DNA of 64,000 nucleotides from Bacillus sp. OV322 (GTDB lineage Bacteria > Bacillota > Bacilli > Bacillales > DSM-1321). A model generated the notes under the pieces. That model saw only the letters and a list, made by a program, of their open reading frames with translations. It ran no database searches and was not told the DNA's origin. Within the stretch, counting starts at the first letter, position 1. The number at the start of each line of letters is the position of its first letter. Of the stretch, positions 1 to 9,607 are shown piece by piece. The stretch covers positions 496,001 to 560,000 of the forward strand of contig NZ_FOMA01000002.1 of assembly GCF_900112495.1 (NCBI RefSeq). The letters are read 5' to 3'. A program made the position numbers and the translations under genes.

Positions 1-451
1 TCTTAAAATGGAAGGATGTCATCATAATCAGGCTGGTTGTCAGCACGTGAATGCTCGGGAAACAATTAAAAGGTTCATCGTTGCTGTAAATCAGCATAAC
101 AAGAGCCGACAGCATGCCCTTTCCTTCGACTGAAGGCCGGGGTACGGTAGTCTGGAAAAAATAATAAATGGCAAAACAAATGATTTCTCCAAGGGCAATG
201 GACCAGATGGTTTTCCAGTACAGGGCCGAATTCTTGTGCCAAAATATAAACAGATAGCCAAAAATGAAGGCATACCAGATGATATAAGGAACAATAAAAA
301 CAGACAGAAACGGAATTTTATCATCAATGGGCATTGATATATTAACAGCCTCACGAGGATGAGTGTTCAGCCAGGTGTACAGCAGGCTTAAAATAGGAAA
401 AATTAATAATCCGGATAAATCGAATAACTTAAAAAGTGCTTTCTTTGACAT
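1..451 (-). CDS. PAP2-superfamily membrane phosphatase, C-terminus cut by window edge
   Basis: The reading frame starts at the ATG complementary to 449-451, behind an AAGGAG site, and runs off the left edge, so about 150 residues are visible. The protein is strongly hydrophobic with several membrane spans. Near the edge it carries TTVPRPSVEGKG followed about 20 residues later by FPSIHV, which matches the RP and PSxH blocks of the PAP2 phosphatase family. Family members remove phosphate from lipid phosphates at the membrane, or act in inositolphosphotransferase-like reactions. The final His-Asp block lies outside the window, so catalytic integrity cannot be judged. It is transcribed away from yvcD. 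Confidence 0.75.
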   Translation of the reverse strand, partial: MSKKALFKLFDLSGLLIFPILSLLYTWLNTHPREAVNISMPIDDKIPFLSVFIVPYIIWYAFIFGYLFIFWHKNSALYWKTIWSIALGEIICFAIYYFFQTTVPRPSVEGKGMLSALVMLIYSNDEPFNCFPSIHVLTTSLIMMTSFHFK

Positions 452-541
452 AACTTGCTCCTTAAGATGGGAATTTTATAGAACTTTTATATGGTCTGCT
501 CCTCTGAACAGGCGGTTTAGCTTTATATTGAATCCAGCTGC

Positions 542-635
542 AGCGCCAAGCCCCTCGAGGTCATAAGTGAAACGAAGGCAAAGGGCGCCTTCTAATTCTT
601 GCGCGCCTTATGCTGGTCGGGGCTGAACAGGCGCT
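542..635. repeat. Imperfect palindromic intergenic element
   Basis: The 436-base gap between the PAP2 gene and yvcD holds one GC-rich inverted structure. The blocks AGCGCC, AGCCCC and CATAAG on the left are answered in reverse order by CTTATG, GGGGCT and AGGCGCT on the right, around an inner AAGGC/GCCTT. Only one copy is in the window. I see no gene in the rest of the gap. Confidence 0.5.
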
Positions 636-887
636 TCCGCTTTATATATACATATCCATTATCCCATCTTATTAATCCTATCCACAAGTGTAATGGATAG
701 AAAGGCTTATTTTTTAATTTTTTTGAGGAAGAACTGGATAAAGGAGGGTTTTTTGTTTTAAGGAGCGGGGTGAATAGTGTGTTTGGCGGTTTTTAAGACT
801 GAAACGATTATCCTATGCGGCGGTTCCTTATATCCTCATATATATGGTATACTACTATATCTAAACAACTTGAATGTGGAGGATTTC

Positions 888-2390
888 ATGAGCAAAGACT
901 CTAAACTTAGCCAAACTGCTAAAATATTTTCCTTTCATCCGACTGGGGAATATTATTTTACCAAGGGATTAAAAGCCTATCACAGACGTGATTTATATAA
1001 TGCGAAAAAATACCTGGAACGGGCAATGGAGCTGGAGCCATCAGAACCAATGATTGCCTGCCAGCTCGCCATAACGTGTACAGAAATTGGCGAATATGCC
1101 TATTCCAATAATCTGCTGGAAAATATACTGGATGTTCTGGATCCTTTCATGACAGAATGCCACTATTTTCTGGCCAATAACTATGCACATCTTGGCATGT
1201 TCAAGGAAGCATACCGGCATGCCAGCTCATATCTTAATAAAGAGGAAGACGGAGAGTTCAGCGAAGATGCCGAGGATCTTCTTGATTTGATTACTTTTGA
1301 ATCAGATGAAACCGAGGAAAGCCTGAACCTGCAGGACGGCCTGATTTTCAAGCAGGAGCAGGCTAAGGAATACCTTGAAGCAGGGAATTTCCCGAAAGCC
1401 ATTGATGTGCTTAAGGAAACGATTGAGGAGTATCAGGATTATTGGTCTGCATATAACAACCTGGCACTTGCTTATTTTTATCTCGGCAAAATCGATGAAG
1501 CATTCGAAACACTTGAAGATGTGCTCGAAAAGAGTCCGGGGAACCTGCATGCATTATGCAACTTGGTTGTTTTCAATCATTATCAGCATAATGAAGAAAA
1601 GGTCGAGGAATTGGTGGAGGCACTGGACAAAATCAGGCCTATGCTTTTTGAGCAGCGCTTTAAGCTCGGGGCTACCTTCGCTTTAATCGGGAAGTACTCG
1701 TTGGCATTTAAGTGGCTGAGACAGCTGCAAAAGCAGGGATTTGAAGGAGACGGCACTTTTTATTATTGGCTCGCGGCCTCTGCCTTTCATTTAGGTCATG
1801 AAAACACGGCTCACCAGGCCTGGAAGCGCGTGGTTGAAATCAATCCTGAAAAAGAAGGACTGGAACCATGGGGTGACATGAATGCAAGCGTAAATGGCTT
1901 TGAGCACCATCTGCCATCTATCATCAAGAGGCTGGAAAGTGACTTTACAGAAGAAAGGCTGTTTGCCATTTTTCTTGCTAAGCATTCTTCCCAAAAAAAG
2001 ACCATAATGAGGCATCCTGCATTTGTGAAAAACACACTGCTTACAGAGACTGAAAAAGAGTACAGAGATTACATTAAAGGGCCGGCAGCGGGCCGGCAAA
2101 CGCTTCCCGTTGACTTTGCAGACCGGACAGCAGAGCTTTTGTATCAGCATTTCCAGCCGATCCAGCTTGCAGAGGCAGGGTTATATTTAATGTGGTTTTC
2201 CGTATTTCTTGAAGCAGTCGATACAGGACAGAAGCTGACGAATCCGGCAGGCTGGGCTGCAGCGGTCGAATATGCCTGGAACAAGCTTAGGGGTGAAAAG
2301 AAAAGCCAGCAGGAAATAGCAGATAAACACTTCATTTCTTCAGCTACTCTTTCCAAGTATGTAAAATTGGTGAATGATCTTTTGCAATGA
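888..2390 (+). CDS. yvcD: Tetratricopeptide-repeat protein YvcD
   Basis: A 500-residue cytoplasmic protein built of TPR repeats over about residues 20-330 (for example the segments beginning YFTKGLKAYHRRDLYNAKKY and AYNNLALAYFYLGKIDEAFE). The last 40 residues, with QQEIADKHFISSATLSKY, look like a helix-turn-helix. I place the start at ATG 888 because GTGGAGG precedes it at the right distance; an in-frame GTG at 777 has no such site. The position directly before trxB matches B. subtilis yvcD. TPR proteins are protein-interaction scaffolds; the exact role of YvcD is not known to me. Confidence 0.85.
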   Translation: MSKDSKLSQTAKIFSFHPTGEYYFTKGLKAYHRRDLYNAKKYLERAMELEPSEPMIACQLAITCTEIGEYAYSNNLLENILDVLDPFMTECHYFLANNYAHLGMFKEAYRHASSYLNKEEDGEFSEDAEDLLDLITFESDETEESLNLQDGLIFKQEQAKEYLEAGNFPKAIDVLKETIEEYQDYWSAYNNLALAYFYLGKIDEAFETLEDVLEKSPGNLHALCNLVVFNHYQHNEEKVEELVEALDKIRPMLFEQRFKLGATFALIGKYSLAFKWLRQLQKQGFEGDGTFYYWLAASAFHLGHENTAHQAWKRVVEINPEKEGLEPWGDMNASVNGFEHHLPSIIKRLESDFTEERLFAIFLAKHSSQKKTIMRHPAFVKNTLLTETEKEYRDYIKGPAAGRQTLPVDFADRTAELLYQHFQPIQLAEAGLYLMWFSVFLEAVDTGQKLTNPAGWAAAVEYAWNKLRGEKKSQQEIADKHFISSATLSKYVKLVNDLLQ

Positions 2391-2447
2391 GCAAAAACTT
2401 GGACGTAAATTTATTTGTTATATAGGATAATAGATAGGAAATACTAA

Positions 2448-3515
<1,068 letters not shown>

Positions 3516-3634
3516 GCTGAATCAGCTTCAAAAAAACGTCATAGTGTTTTAACTGCACTGTAACACGGATGAAACATTTCGGGGGTATAGTTAGAGTAGA
3601 AATTGACCCCCTTTAATAACTATAAATCCTGGAT

Positions 3635-3664
3635 GGCACAGATATAATCTGTGCCTATTTTTTT
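3635..3664 (+). terminator. trxB terminator
   Basis: The stem GGCACAGAT/ATCTGTGCC with a three-base loop is followed by a T-rich run. A weaker GGGGGT/ACCCCC hairpin lies just upstream at about 3580-3612. Confidence 0.85.
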
Positions 3665-3752
3665 GCATTGCCACTGATTTTCTCCTTTTCCAGAAAAAGG
3701 CCCTGGTTTTCCCCATTCATTAATTTCCATTTCTTCTCGCAATGGTTGTTCA

Positions 3753-3781
3753 TTGTGGGAGCATTTTAAAAATAGTATAAT
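3753..3781 (+). promoter_or_regulatory. SigA-type promoter for the yvcI-crh operon
   Basis: TTGTGG and TATAAT are separated by 17 bases, about 110 bases before yvcI. This is the only good match in the gap. Confidence 0.55.
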
Positions 3782-3889
3782 AAAAGGAATTCAAGTTGCT
3801 CCATTGTTATGAAATAAAGTCATTTAATATATACATCTTAGGAAAGCGGAACCTGGAAGAGTTATGGTCAGGCATTTGAGGTGAAAAAC

Positions 3890-4348
3890 ATGCAGCGTGT
3901 TACAAATTGTGTGCTGGTAAAAGACGATAAAATCCTTCTTTTAAAAAAACCGAGGCGCGGCTGGTGGGTAGCCCCAGGCGGAAAGATGGAACCTGGTGAA
4001 TCTGTCAGGGATGCCTGTATCCGTGAATATCGGGAAGAAACAGCTGTATATCTAAAAAATCCTTCGTTAAAAGGAATCTTTACTTTCATTATGACAGAAA
4101 ACGAAAAGGTCCTTTCAGAATGGATGATGTTTACATTTTTTGCTGAAGATTCGGACGGCGTTAATGTTGATGAATGCGAAGAAGGGGAGCTGTACTGGCA
4201 TCCTCTGGATGATGTAAAAACATTGCCGATGGCTGAAGGCGACCGCCATATCCTTGAATATATGATTCATGGAAGCGGAATTATTTACGGCACATTTACG
4301 TATACGCCTGAATTCAAGCTTCTTTCATACCGGCTTGATCCGGGCTGA
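3890..4348 (+). CDS. yvcI: Nudix hydrolase YvcI
   Basis: A 152-residue Nudix protein, expected to hydrolyse a nucleoside-diphosphate-linked substrate using Mg2+. The Nudix box reads GGKMEPGESVRDACIREYRE followed by ET, with the catalytic REYREE core intact; the usual glycine after EE-x is alanine. ATG 3890 is chosen because GAGGTG lies just upstream. It opens the conserved cluster yvcI-rapZ-yvcK-whiA-crh, with 37 bases to rapZ. The substrate cannot be read from the sequence. Confidence 0.9.
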   Translation: MQRVTNCVLVKDDKILLLKKPRRGWWVAPGGKMEPGESVRDACIREYREETAVYLKNPSLKGIFTFIMTENEKVLSEWMMFTFFAEDSDGVNVDECEEGELYWHPLDDVKTLPMAEGDRHILEYMIHGSGIIYGTFTYTPEFKLLSYRLDPG

Positions 4349-4385
4349 CAATGTCCGAGATAAGTTGTAAACCGGGGGTTAAATA

Positions 4386-5291
4386 ATGAGTACAGGATCT
4401 AACGAAACACAATTAGTCATCATTACAGGCATGTCAGGGGCCGGAAAGACAGTGGCCATTCAGAGCTTTGAAGATCTGGGTTTTTTCTGTGTGGATAATC
4501 TGCCGCCGACCCTGCTTCCTAAATTCTTGGAGCTGATGAAAGATTCCGGCAATAAAATGAATAAAGTAGCGCTTGTCATGGATCTTAGGGGCCGTGAATT
4601 TTTTGACCACTTATTTAAAGCGCTGGACGATCTTGCAGAAGTTTCATGGGTGGTCGCCCAGATCTTATTCCTGGATGCAGATGATCCTGCCCTTGTCCGC
4701 AGATATAAAGAGTCAAGACGGACTCACCCTCTGGCTCCATCAGGGCTTCCGCTTGAAGGGATTCAAATGGAAAGAAGCCTTCTTGAGGAGCTGAAAGGGA
4801 GAGCGCAGCTTATATATAACACTTCTCAAATCAAGCCAAGGGAATTGAGGGAAAAGATATTAACAGAGTTTTCCACCGATAAGAAACCGATTTTTACCGT
4901 AAATGTCATGTCTTTTGGATTCAAGCATGGCCTCCCGATTGATGCCGATCTGGTTTTTGATGTGAGGTTTTTGCCTAATCCGCATTATATTGACCATATG
5001 CGCCCAAAGACAGGCTTGGATGAAGAGGTTTCAAGCTATGTTTTAAAGTGGAATGAAACGCATAAATTTCTCGAAAAAGTGACAGATTTGCTTGCGTTCA
5101 TGCTTCCTCAATATAAGAGAGAAGGCAAGTCGCAGCTTGTCATTGCAATAGGATGCACAGGAGGCCAGCACCGGTCAGTAGCGCTGGCGGAGTATATAGC
5201 AAATCATTTTGCAGAGGATTATACAACGCAGGTTTCCCATCGCGATATTGAGAAGGGAAAGGGAACAAATCATGCAAACAAGCAAAGTTAA
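4386..5291 (+). CDS. rapZ: RapZ/YvcJ family nucleotide-binding protein
   Basis: A 301-residue P-loop protein with Walker A GMSGAGKT at residues 15-22. The C-terminal half carries the family signature [10 protein letters not shown] near residue 257. In B. subtilis the orthologue YvcJ hydrolyses GTP and affects competence; in E. coli RapZ is an adaptor delivering the GlmZ RNA to RNase E. Its last 20 bases overlap the start of yvcK, so the two are probably translationally coupled. Which of the two known roles applies here is not decided by sequence. Confidence 0.95.
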   Translation: MSTGSNETQLVIITGMSGAGKTVAIQSFEDLGFFCVDNLPPTLLPKFLELMKDSGNKMNKVALVMDLRGREFFDHLFKALDDLAEVSWVVAQILFLDADDPALVRRYKESRRTHPLAPSGLPLEGIQMERSLLEELKGRAQLIYNTSQIKPRELREKILTEFSTDKKPIFTVNVMSFGFKHGLPIDADLVFDVRFLPNPHYIDHMRPKTGLDEEVSSYVLKWNETHKFLEKVTDLLAFMLPQYKREGKSQLVIAIGCTGGQHRSVALAEYIANHFAEDYTTQVSHRDIEKGKGTNHANKQS

Positions 5292-6267
5292 ACAAAAGCA
5301 GCCTAAGGTTGTCATAATTGGGGGAGGCACAGGTCTCCCTGTACTATTGCGCGGTTTAAAAACCTACCCTGTTGAAATTACATCCATTGTCACGGTTGCT
5401 GATGATGGGGGAAGCTCTGGAAGGCTCAGGAATGAAATGGACATACCGGCACCAGGCGACATCAGAAATGTGCTGGCTGCCCTTTCGGACGTTGAGCCCC
5501 TGGTCGAGCAAATGTTTCAGCATAGGTTTGCAAGCGCAAATGAATTGGCCGGGCACTCGCTCGGCAATCTGATTCTTGCAGCCATGACCTCCATTACAGG
5601 CGACTTTGTTCATGCCATACAGGAAATGTGCAAGGTTCTGAATGTCAGGGGAAAGGTTCTGCCTGCCGCCAATCAGAGTGTGGTCCTGAATGCCGAGATG
5701 GAGGATGGAAGCATTGTAACTGGGGAATCTAAAATACCTTTTTCCGGCAAGAAAATCAAAAGGGTATTTTTGACTCCTGTTGATATTCAGCCGCTTAGCG
5801 AAACGCTTCAGGAAATTAAACAAGCCGACTTAATTGTAATCGGTCCAGGCAGCCTGTATACCAGCATACTTCCGAACCTTCTTGTGCCTGAAATCGGCAG
5901 GGAGGTAATGAAGTCACATGCTAAAAAGGTGTATGTCTGCAACTTGATGACACAGGCCGGCGAAACTCTTGATTATACTGCGAGCGACCACATCAAAGCG
6001 ATATATGATCATATGGAAGGTCCGTTTATCGACCGGATCCTTGTAAATAATGAAGAAATACCAGAGGAAGTGCAGCAGAGGTACCAGGAGGAGTTTGCGA
6101 AGCCTGTTGTCTATGATGTGGAAAGCCTTAAAAATCTCGGCCTGGAAATTGTCCAGGACCAGATATTCAGCTATGAAGGAAATGCAATCAGGCATAATAC
6201 CAAAAAAGTGGCTGAATTATTATATAATATGCTAATAGATGAAACTAAACATGGGATGAAACCGTAG
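5272..6267 (+). CDS. yvcK: Gluconeogenesis/morphogenesis factor YvcK
   Basis: A 331-residue YvcK/CofD-family protein ([16 protein letters not shown] at the N-terminus, [14 protein letters not shown] at about residue 44, GHSLGNL at about 100). In B. subtilis YvcK binds UDP-N-acetylglucosamine and supports growth and cell shape on gluconeogenic carbon. I place the start at ATG 5272 inside the end of rapZ, downstream of a purine-rich AAGGGAAAGGG site; an in-frame start at 5209 lies deep inside rapZ and is unlikely. Confidence 0.95.
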   Translation: MQTSKVKQKQPKVVIIGGGTGLPVLLRGLKTYPVEITSIVTVADDGGSSGRLRNEMDIPAPGDIRNVLAALSDVEPLVEQMFQHRFASANELAGHSLGNLILAAMTSITGDFVHAIQEMCKVLNVRGKVLPAANQSVVLNAEMEDGSIVTGESKIPFSGKKIKRVFLTPVDIQPLSETLQEIKQADLIVIGPGSLYTSILPNLLVPEIGREVMKSHAKKVYVCNLMTQAGETLDYTASDHIKAIYDHMEGPFIDRILVNNEEIPEEVQQRYQEEFAKPVVYDVESLKNLGLEIVQDQIFSYEGNAIRHNTKKVAELLYNMLIDETKHGMKP

Positions 6268-6417
6268 AATAGATGGAAGTCCTGCAGTTTTTCCTTCAGG
6301 GGGAAAAGAAGCTGAGGAATTTTAGGAAAGCCGAGATGCAAACTAATCGGATGGCCCGGTGAGATACGGTTGCCCATAGGGTAAGATACTATGAAATTCG
6401 GTTGGGGGCGGAAATCC

Positions 6418-7374
6418 ATGTCGTTTGCTTCAGAAACGAAAAAAGAACTGACAACCATTGACAGCAAGGATTGCTGCGGAAAAGCGGAATTATGCGCGCT
6501 CATAAGAATGAACGGCTCTCTATCTTTTTCAAACCGCAAGCTTGTTGTCGATATACAGACGGAAAATGCTGCAATAGCCAGAAGGATCTATACCCTTTTG
6601 AAAAAGAGCTATGTTGTCCAGGTGGAACTGCTTGTCCGCAAGAAAATGAAGCTGAAAAAGAATAATGTATATATTGTCAGGATGTCTTCGGGCGGACAGG
6701 CCGTTTTGCAGGACTTGAAAATAATGGGTGCGAGCTACGAAATCCAGCATGATATTTCAAAGGAAGTCGTTGGAAAGAAATGCTGCAAGCGTGCTTATTT
6801 AAGAGGGGCATTCCTTGCAGGGGGCTCGGTCAATAATCCTGAAACCTCCTCCTACCACCTGGAGATCTTTTCATTATATAAAGAACATAATGATGCTCTT
6901 TGTGAGTTAATGAATGAATTTGGGCTAAAGGCGAAAACGCTGGAGCGGAAAAAAGGCTTTATTACTTACTTAAAGGAAGCTGAAAAAATTGCTGAATTTC
7001 TGAGTATTGCAGGCGCCCATTCAGCATTGCTGAGATTTGAGGATGTAAGGATTGTCCGGGATATGCGCAATTCTGTAAATCGCCTGGTAAACTGTGAAAC
7101 AGCAAATTTAAATAAAACAATCGGCGCTTCTTTAAGGCAGGTAGAAAATATCCGGCTCATCGATCAGACAGTAGGATTAAGTATACTTCCGGATAAATTG
7201 CGCGAAATAGCGGAATTAAGAGTGGCCTATCAGGATGTTACATTGAAAGAGCTTGGTGAAATGGTATCAGGCGGCATCATCAGCAAGTCGGGCATCAATC
7301 ACCGTCTGCGCAAGATTGATGAAATTGCTGATAAGTTAAGAGGGGGAGAAGGTCTTTCTGCCCATAAGATCTAA
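6418..7374 (+). CDS. whiA: DNA-binding protein WhiA
   Basis: A 318-residue WhiA protein. The N-terminal two thirds resemble a LAGLIDADG homing-endonuclease fold without nuclease activity ([15 protein letters not shown] near residue 130), and the C-terminus carries a helix-turn-helix ([20 protein letters not shown]). In Bacillus it binds DNA and influences cell division and chromosome segregation. ATG 6418 gives the usual [11 protein letters not shown] start behind a GGGGGCGGA site; the in-frame ATG at 6391 lacks one. It lies between yvcK and crh as in B. subtilis. Confidence 0.95.
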   Translation: MSFASETKKELTTIDSKDCCGKAELCALIRMNGSLSFSNRKLVVDIQTENAAIARRIYTLLKKSYVVQVELLVRKKMKLKKNNVYIVRMSSGGQAVLQDLKIMGASYEIQHDISKEVVGKKCCKRAYLRGAFLAGGSVNNPETSSYHLEIFSLYKEHNDALCELMNEFGLKAKTLERKKGFITYLKEAEKIAEFLSIAGAHSALLRFEDVRIVRDMRNSVNRLVNCETANLNKTIGASLRQVENIRLIDQTVGLSILPDKLREIAELRVAYQDVTLKELGEMVSGGIISKSGINHRLRKIDEIADKLRGGEGLSAHKI

Positions 7375-7395
7375 GAGAAAAGGGAGAGAACGGAA

Positions 7396-7650
7396 ATGAT
7401 TGAAAAGGAAGTTATGGTCCGCATGAAAACGGGGCTGCAAGCGCGTCCGGCAGCATTATTTGTGCAGGAAGCAACTAGCTTCAGCTCTGATGTTTATTTA
7501 GAAAAGGACGGCAAAAAAGTGAACGCCAAAAGCATCATGGGCTTAATGAGCCTTGCTGTAAGTTCCGGTTCTTCCATAAAGCTTATCGTGGACGGCCGCG
7601 ACGAAGAGGAAGCAGTGGAAGCACTTCAGAAGTTCGTTGAGCAGGAATAA
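7396..7650 (+). CDS. crh: HPr-like catabolite repression protein Crh
   Basis: An 84-residue HPr paralogue. The position of the PTS phosphohistidine of HPr is glutamine (KTGLQARPAALF), so it cannot take phosphate from Enzyme I. The regulatory serine region NAKSIMGLMSLA is intact, so HPr kinase can phosphorylate it and the product can act as a CcpA co-repressor. Both features define Crh. It is the last gene of the yvcI operon and shares a terminator with clpP on the other strand. Confidence 0.96.
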   Translation: MIEKEVMVRMKTGLQARPAALFVQEATSFSSDVYLEKDGKKVNAKSIMGLMSLAVSSGSSIKLIVDGRDEEEAVEALQKFVEQE

Positions 7651-7657
7651 TGATCAT

Positions 7658-7698
7658 AAAAAAAGTTTCTCCGGAGTAATCTCCGAAGAAACTTTTTT
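7658..7698. terminator. Bidirectional terminator between crh and clpP
   Basis: AAAAAAGTTTCT and AGAAACTTTTTT arms with an inner CGGAG/CTCCG stem form a hairpin with A- and T-runs on both sides, so it can serve both converging genes. Confidence 0.9.
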
Positions 7699-7731
7699 GT
7701 ATTTTACTTGGTAATTCAGCGCAATCAGCTG

Positions 7732-8340
7732 TTACTTTTCTTCTTTTTTGCTTTCAAGCACATTGCGTGAAATAACCTGGTCGATCAGGCCGTATTCTTT
7801 TGCACGGTCAGCTGTCATGAAGTTATCGCGTTCTGTGTCTTTCGCAATTACATCAAGAGGCTGTCCAGAGCGTTCTGAAAGGATTGTATTCAGCTTTTCT
7901 CTTAGGAAAAGGATGCGGCGGGCAGCGATTTCAATTTCAGTTGCCTGTCCTTGAGCTCCTCCAAGAGGCTGGTGAATCATGACTTCACTGTTTGGAAGGG
8001 CATAACGCTTTCCTTTTTCTCCGGCTGCAAGCAGGAATGCTCCCATTGATGCGGCCATACCGATGCATACAGTAGAAACGTTTGGCTTGATGTATTGCAT
8101 AGTATCATAAATTGCCATGCCTGCCGTAATGCTTCCCCCTGGGCTGTTGATGTAAAGAGTGATATCCTTTTCCGGATTTTCAGCTTCCAGGAACAGCAGC
8201 TGGGCTACAATGGAATTGGAAACATTATCATCAATCGCACTGCCAAGCATGATGATGCGGTCCTTTAATAGACGTGAATAAATATCGTAGGCACGTTCCC
8301 CGCGGCTTGTTTGTTCAATAACTGTAGGAATTAAGTTCAT
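7732..8340 (-). CDS. clpP: ATP-dependent Clp protease proteolytic subunit
   Basis: A 202-residue serine protease subunit that forms the two-ring ClpP chamber and degrades substrates delivered by ClpX, ClpC or ClpE. The catalytic serine lies in GMAASMGA, the histidine in MIHQPLGG, and the aspartate in the ERDNFMTAD segment. The start ATG (8338-8340) is behind AAGGAGG; an in-frame ATG 14 codons upstream has no ribosome site. A CtsR operator overlaps the promoter, so heat and protein stress should induce it. Confidence 0.97.
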   Translation of the reverse strand: MNLIPTVIEQTSRGERAYDIYSRLLKDRIIMLGSAIDDNVSNSIVAQLLFLEAENPEKDITLYINSPGGSITAGMAIYDTMQYIKPNVSTVCIGMAASMGAFLLAAGEKGKRYALPNSEVMIHQPLGGAQGQATEIEIAARRILFLREKLNTILSERSGQPLDVIAKDTERDNFMTADRAKEYGLIDQVISRNVLESKKEEK

Positions 8341-8402
8341 GCTTTTTCCTCCTTGATCGTATGTGAATGAAATGGGCTCCAACAGGAACCTAGTATGTAT
8401 GT

Positions 8403-8433
8403 ATGATACACTTTTTGGTCAATAAAGGTCAAA
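8403..8433 (-). promoter_or_regulatory. clpP promoter overlapped by CtsR operator
   Basis: On the plus strand, GGTCAAT and GGTCAAA (8417-8433) form the tandem heptad with three-base spacing typical of CtsR boxes. On the clpP strand TTGACC (8427-8432), 18 bases, then TATCAT (8403-8408) make a promoter. The operator covers the -35, so binding would block polymerase. Confidence 0.8.
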
Positions 8434-8616
8434 CGAAACGGACTCATTAGACAAAAATTTGTTCGACAATTTCCGGATAGTGCTCATACCTTGGAAAATT
8501 AACTGGATTCTTGCCGAATTGACCCGAAAAGATGTCTTGCTGTAAGTAAATAAGGAAGTAATTTCCGCATTAACCATGATACCCATCAGTGATATATTTA
8601 AACATGGAACCATCTC

Positions 8617-8645
8617 TTGCAATATAGTCAAAAGTAGAATATAAT
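8617..8645 (+). promoter_or_regulatory. Promoter of the tRNA-Arg gene
   Basis: TTGCAA and a perfect TATAAT are separated by 17 bases; the tRNA begins 25 bases after the -10. Confidence 0.75.
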
Positions 8646-8670
8646 AAAAAACGTCGTAAAATACTAATTT

Positions 8671-8742
8671 GCCCTCGTGGTGCAACGGATAGCACGTAAG
8701 ATTCCGGTTCTTGAGATGTGGGTTCGATTCCTGCCGAGGGCG
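8671..8742 (+). tRNA. tRNA-Arg (anticodon CCG)
   Basis: The acceptor arms GCCCTCG and CGAGGGC pair, followed by discriminator G. The D-arm, a five-pair anticodon stem TAAGA/TCTTG with loop TTCCGGT (anticodon CCG, reading CGG), and the T-loop GGTTCGATTCC are all present. CCA is not encoded. It is a lone tRNA gene between clpP and the sigL region. Confidence 0.95.
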
Positions 8743-8756
8743 TCATAATTTACTTG

Positions 8757-8793
8757 ATACCATTGTGTTTTTATAACATGATGGTATTTTTTT
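8757..8793 (+). terminator. tRNA-Arg terminator
   Basis: ATACCAT/ATGGTAT stem with a T-rich loop followed by seven T residues. Confidence 0.75.
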
Positions 8794-8808
8794 ATGCCAA
8801 AATGAAAA

Positions 8809-8834
8809 TAAGGCATCCATACTTGAGTGCCTTA
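8809..8834 (-). terminator. Terminator of the spore-surface-like gene
   Basis: On the minus strand TAAGGCA/TGCCTTA encloses a 12-base loop and is followed by TTTT. Confidence 0.6.
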
Positions 8835-8855
8835 CTTAATTGGAATTTCCTGATT

Positions 8856-9171
8856 TCATAATTGGCTTCTTGTTTGAGCATTAGGAACTAAACTGTCATT
8901 TAAGTAGATTCCGGCAACTGCAACCCGGTTTTCTGGAAAGATTGTCACGGAATAAGAAATCAAATAATCCCCGGCTTGAGGAATATTAATGACATTCCCG
9001 CTCCTGGAGATTCCTCCTGTTACAGCAGTACTAGTATTGTTTAAAGGCAAAGGATCTCCTGGATTTATAACTACATAACCTGTATGCCAAAAGTTTCCGT
9101 AAGATGGAGAAAACATGCATTCTTCCCCAGCAGTGCATCCGCAATCGCTAATTAGTAATATTATCAGACAA
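8856..9171 (-). pseudogene. BclA-C/C1q-like spore-surface protein, probably frameshifted
   Basis: The frame carries GNFWHTGYVVINPGDPLPLN, then GGISRSGNVINIPQAGDYLI and SVTIFPENRVAVAGIYLN, which resembles the jelly-roll (TNF/C1q-like) end of Bacillus exosporium and spore-coat proteins. A perfect AGGAGGTG at about 9178-9185 points to a TTG start at 9171 reading LSDNITN and then a stop; dropping one T there joins this peptide to SDCGCTAGEECMF and the rest of the domain. The domain also ends early, after only about two thirds of its usual length, directly before a terminator. I infer an inactivated or degenerate gene; a short intact gene using a later start is possible. Confidence 0.5.
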
Positions 9172-9607
9172 ATTATTTCACCTCCTAAATCATTCATATA
9201 AATATATTTCTGCGATATGCGAAACTGCTTGTACACGAGTCTAAGCTTAAAAAAATAGGCCTTCTCCTTTTATTACACAGCTTAAGTTACCAGCCAGTTA
9301 ACCCGCATGTATTTCCGCATTGCTCCCGCTAATGGAAAAATGATGTGTGAATGTCATTCCCCCTTTGCCTGTTTGCATAGTATAATAGAGGAAGAATAAT
9401 TAAAAATAGGAGCGGCCATACGGCTTTAAAAATATGACGCTGTAAAAGCTTCAAAGGGAATGGGCGGAGCGAAATGCGGCATTTCTGCGGGAAAGAGGTC
9501 ATTGAACTGCCTGCAGAAGCAAGCGCCTGAAATTAAAATTAACTCAAAAAGAAAGCGTTACCAAATAAGTATAAACTCTGTGCAAGGCATTAAGGACGAA
9601 CGGGGGA

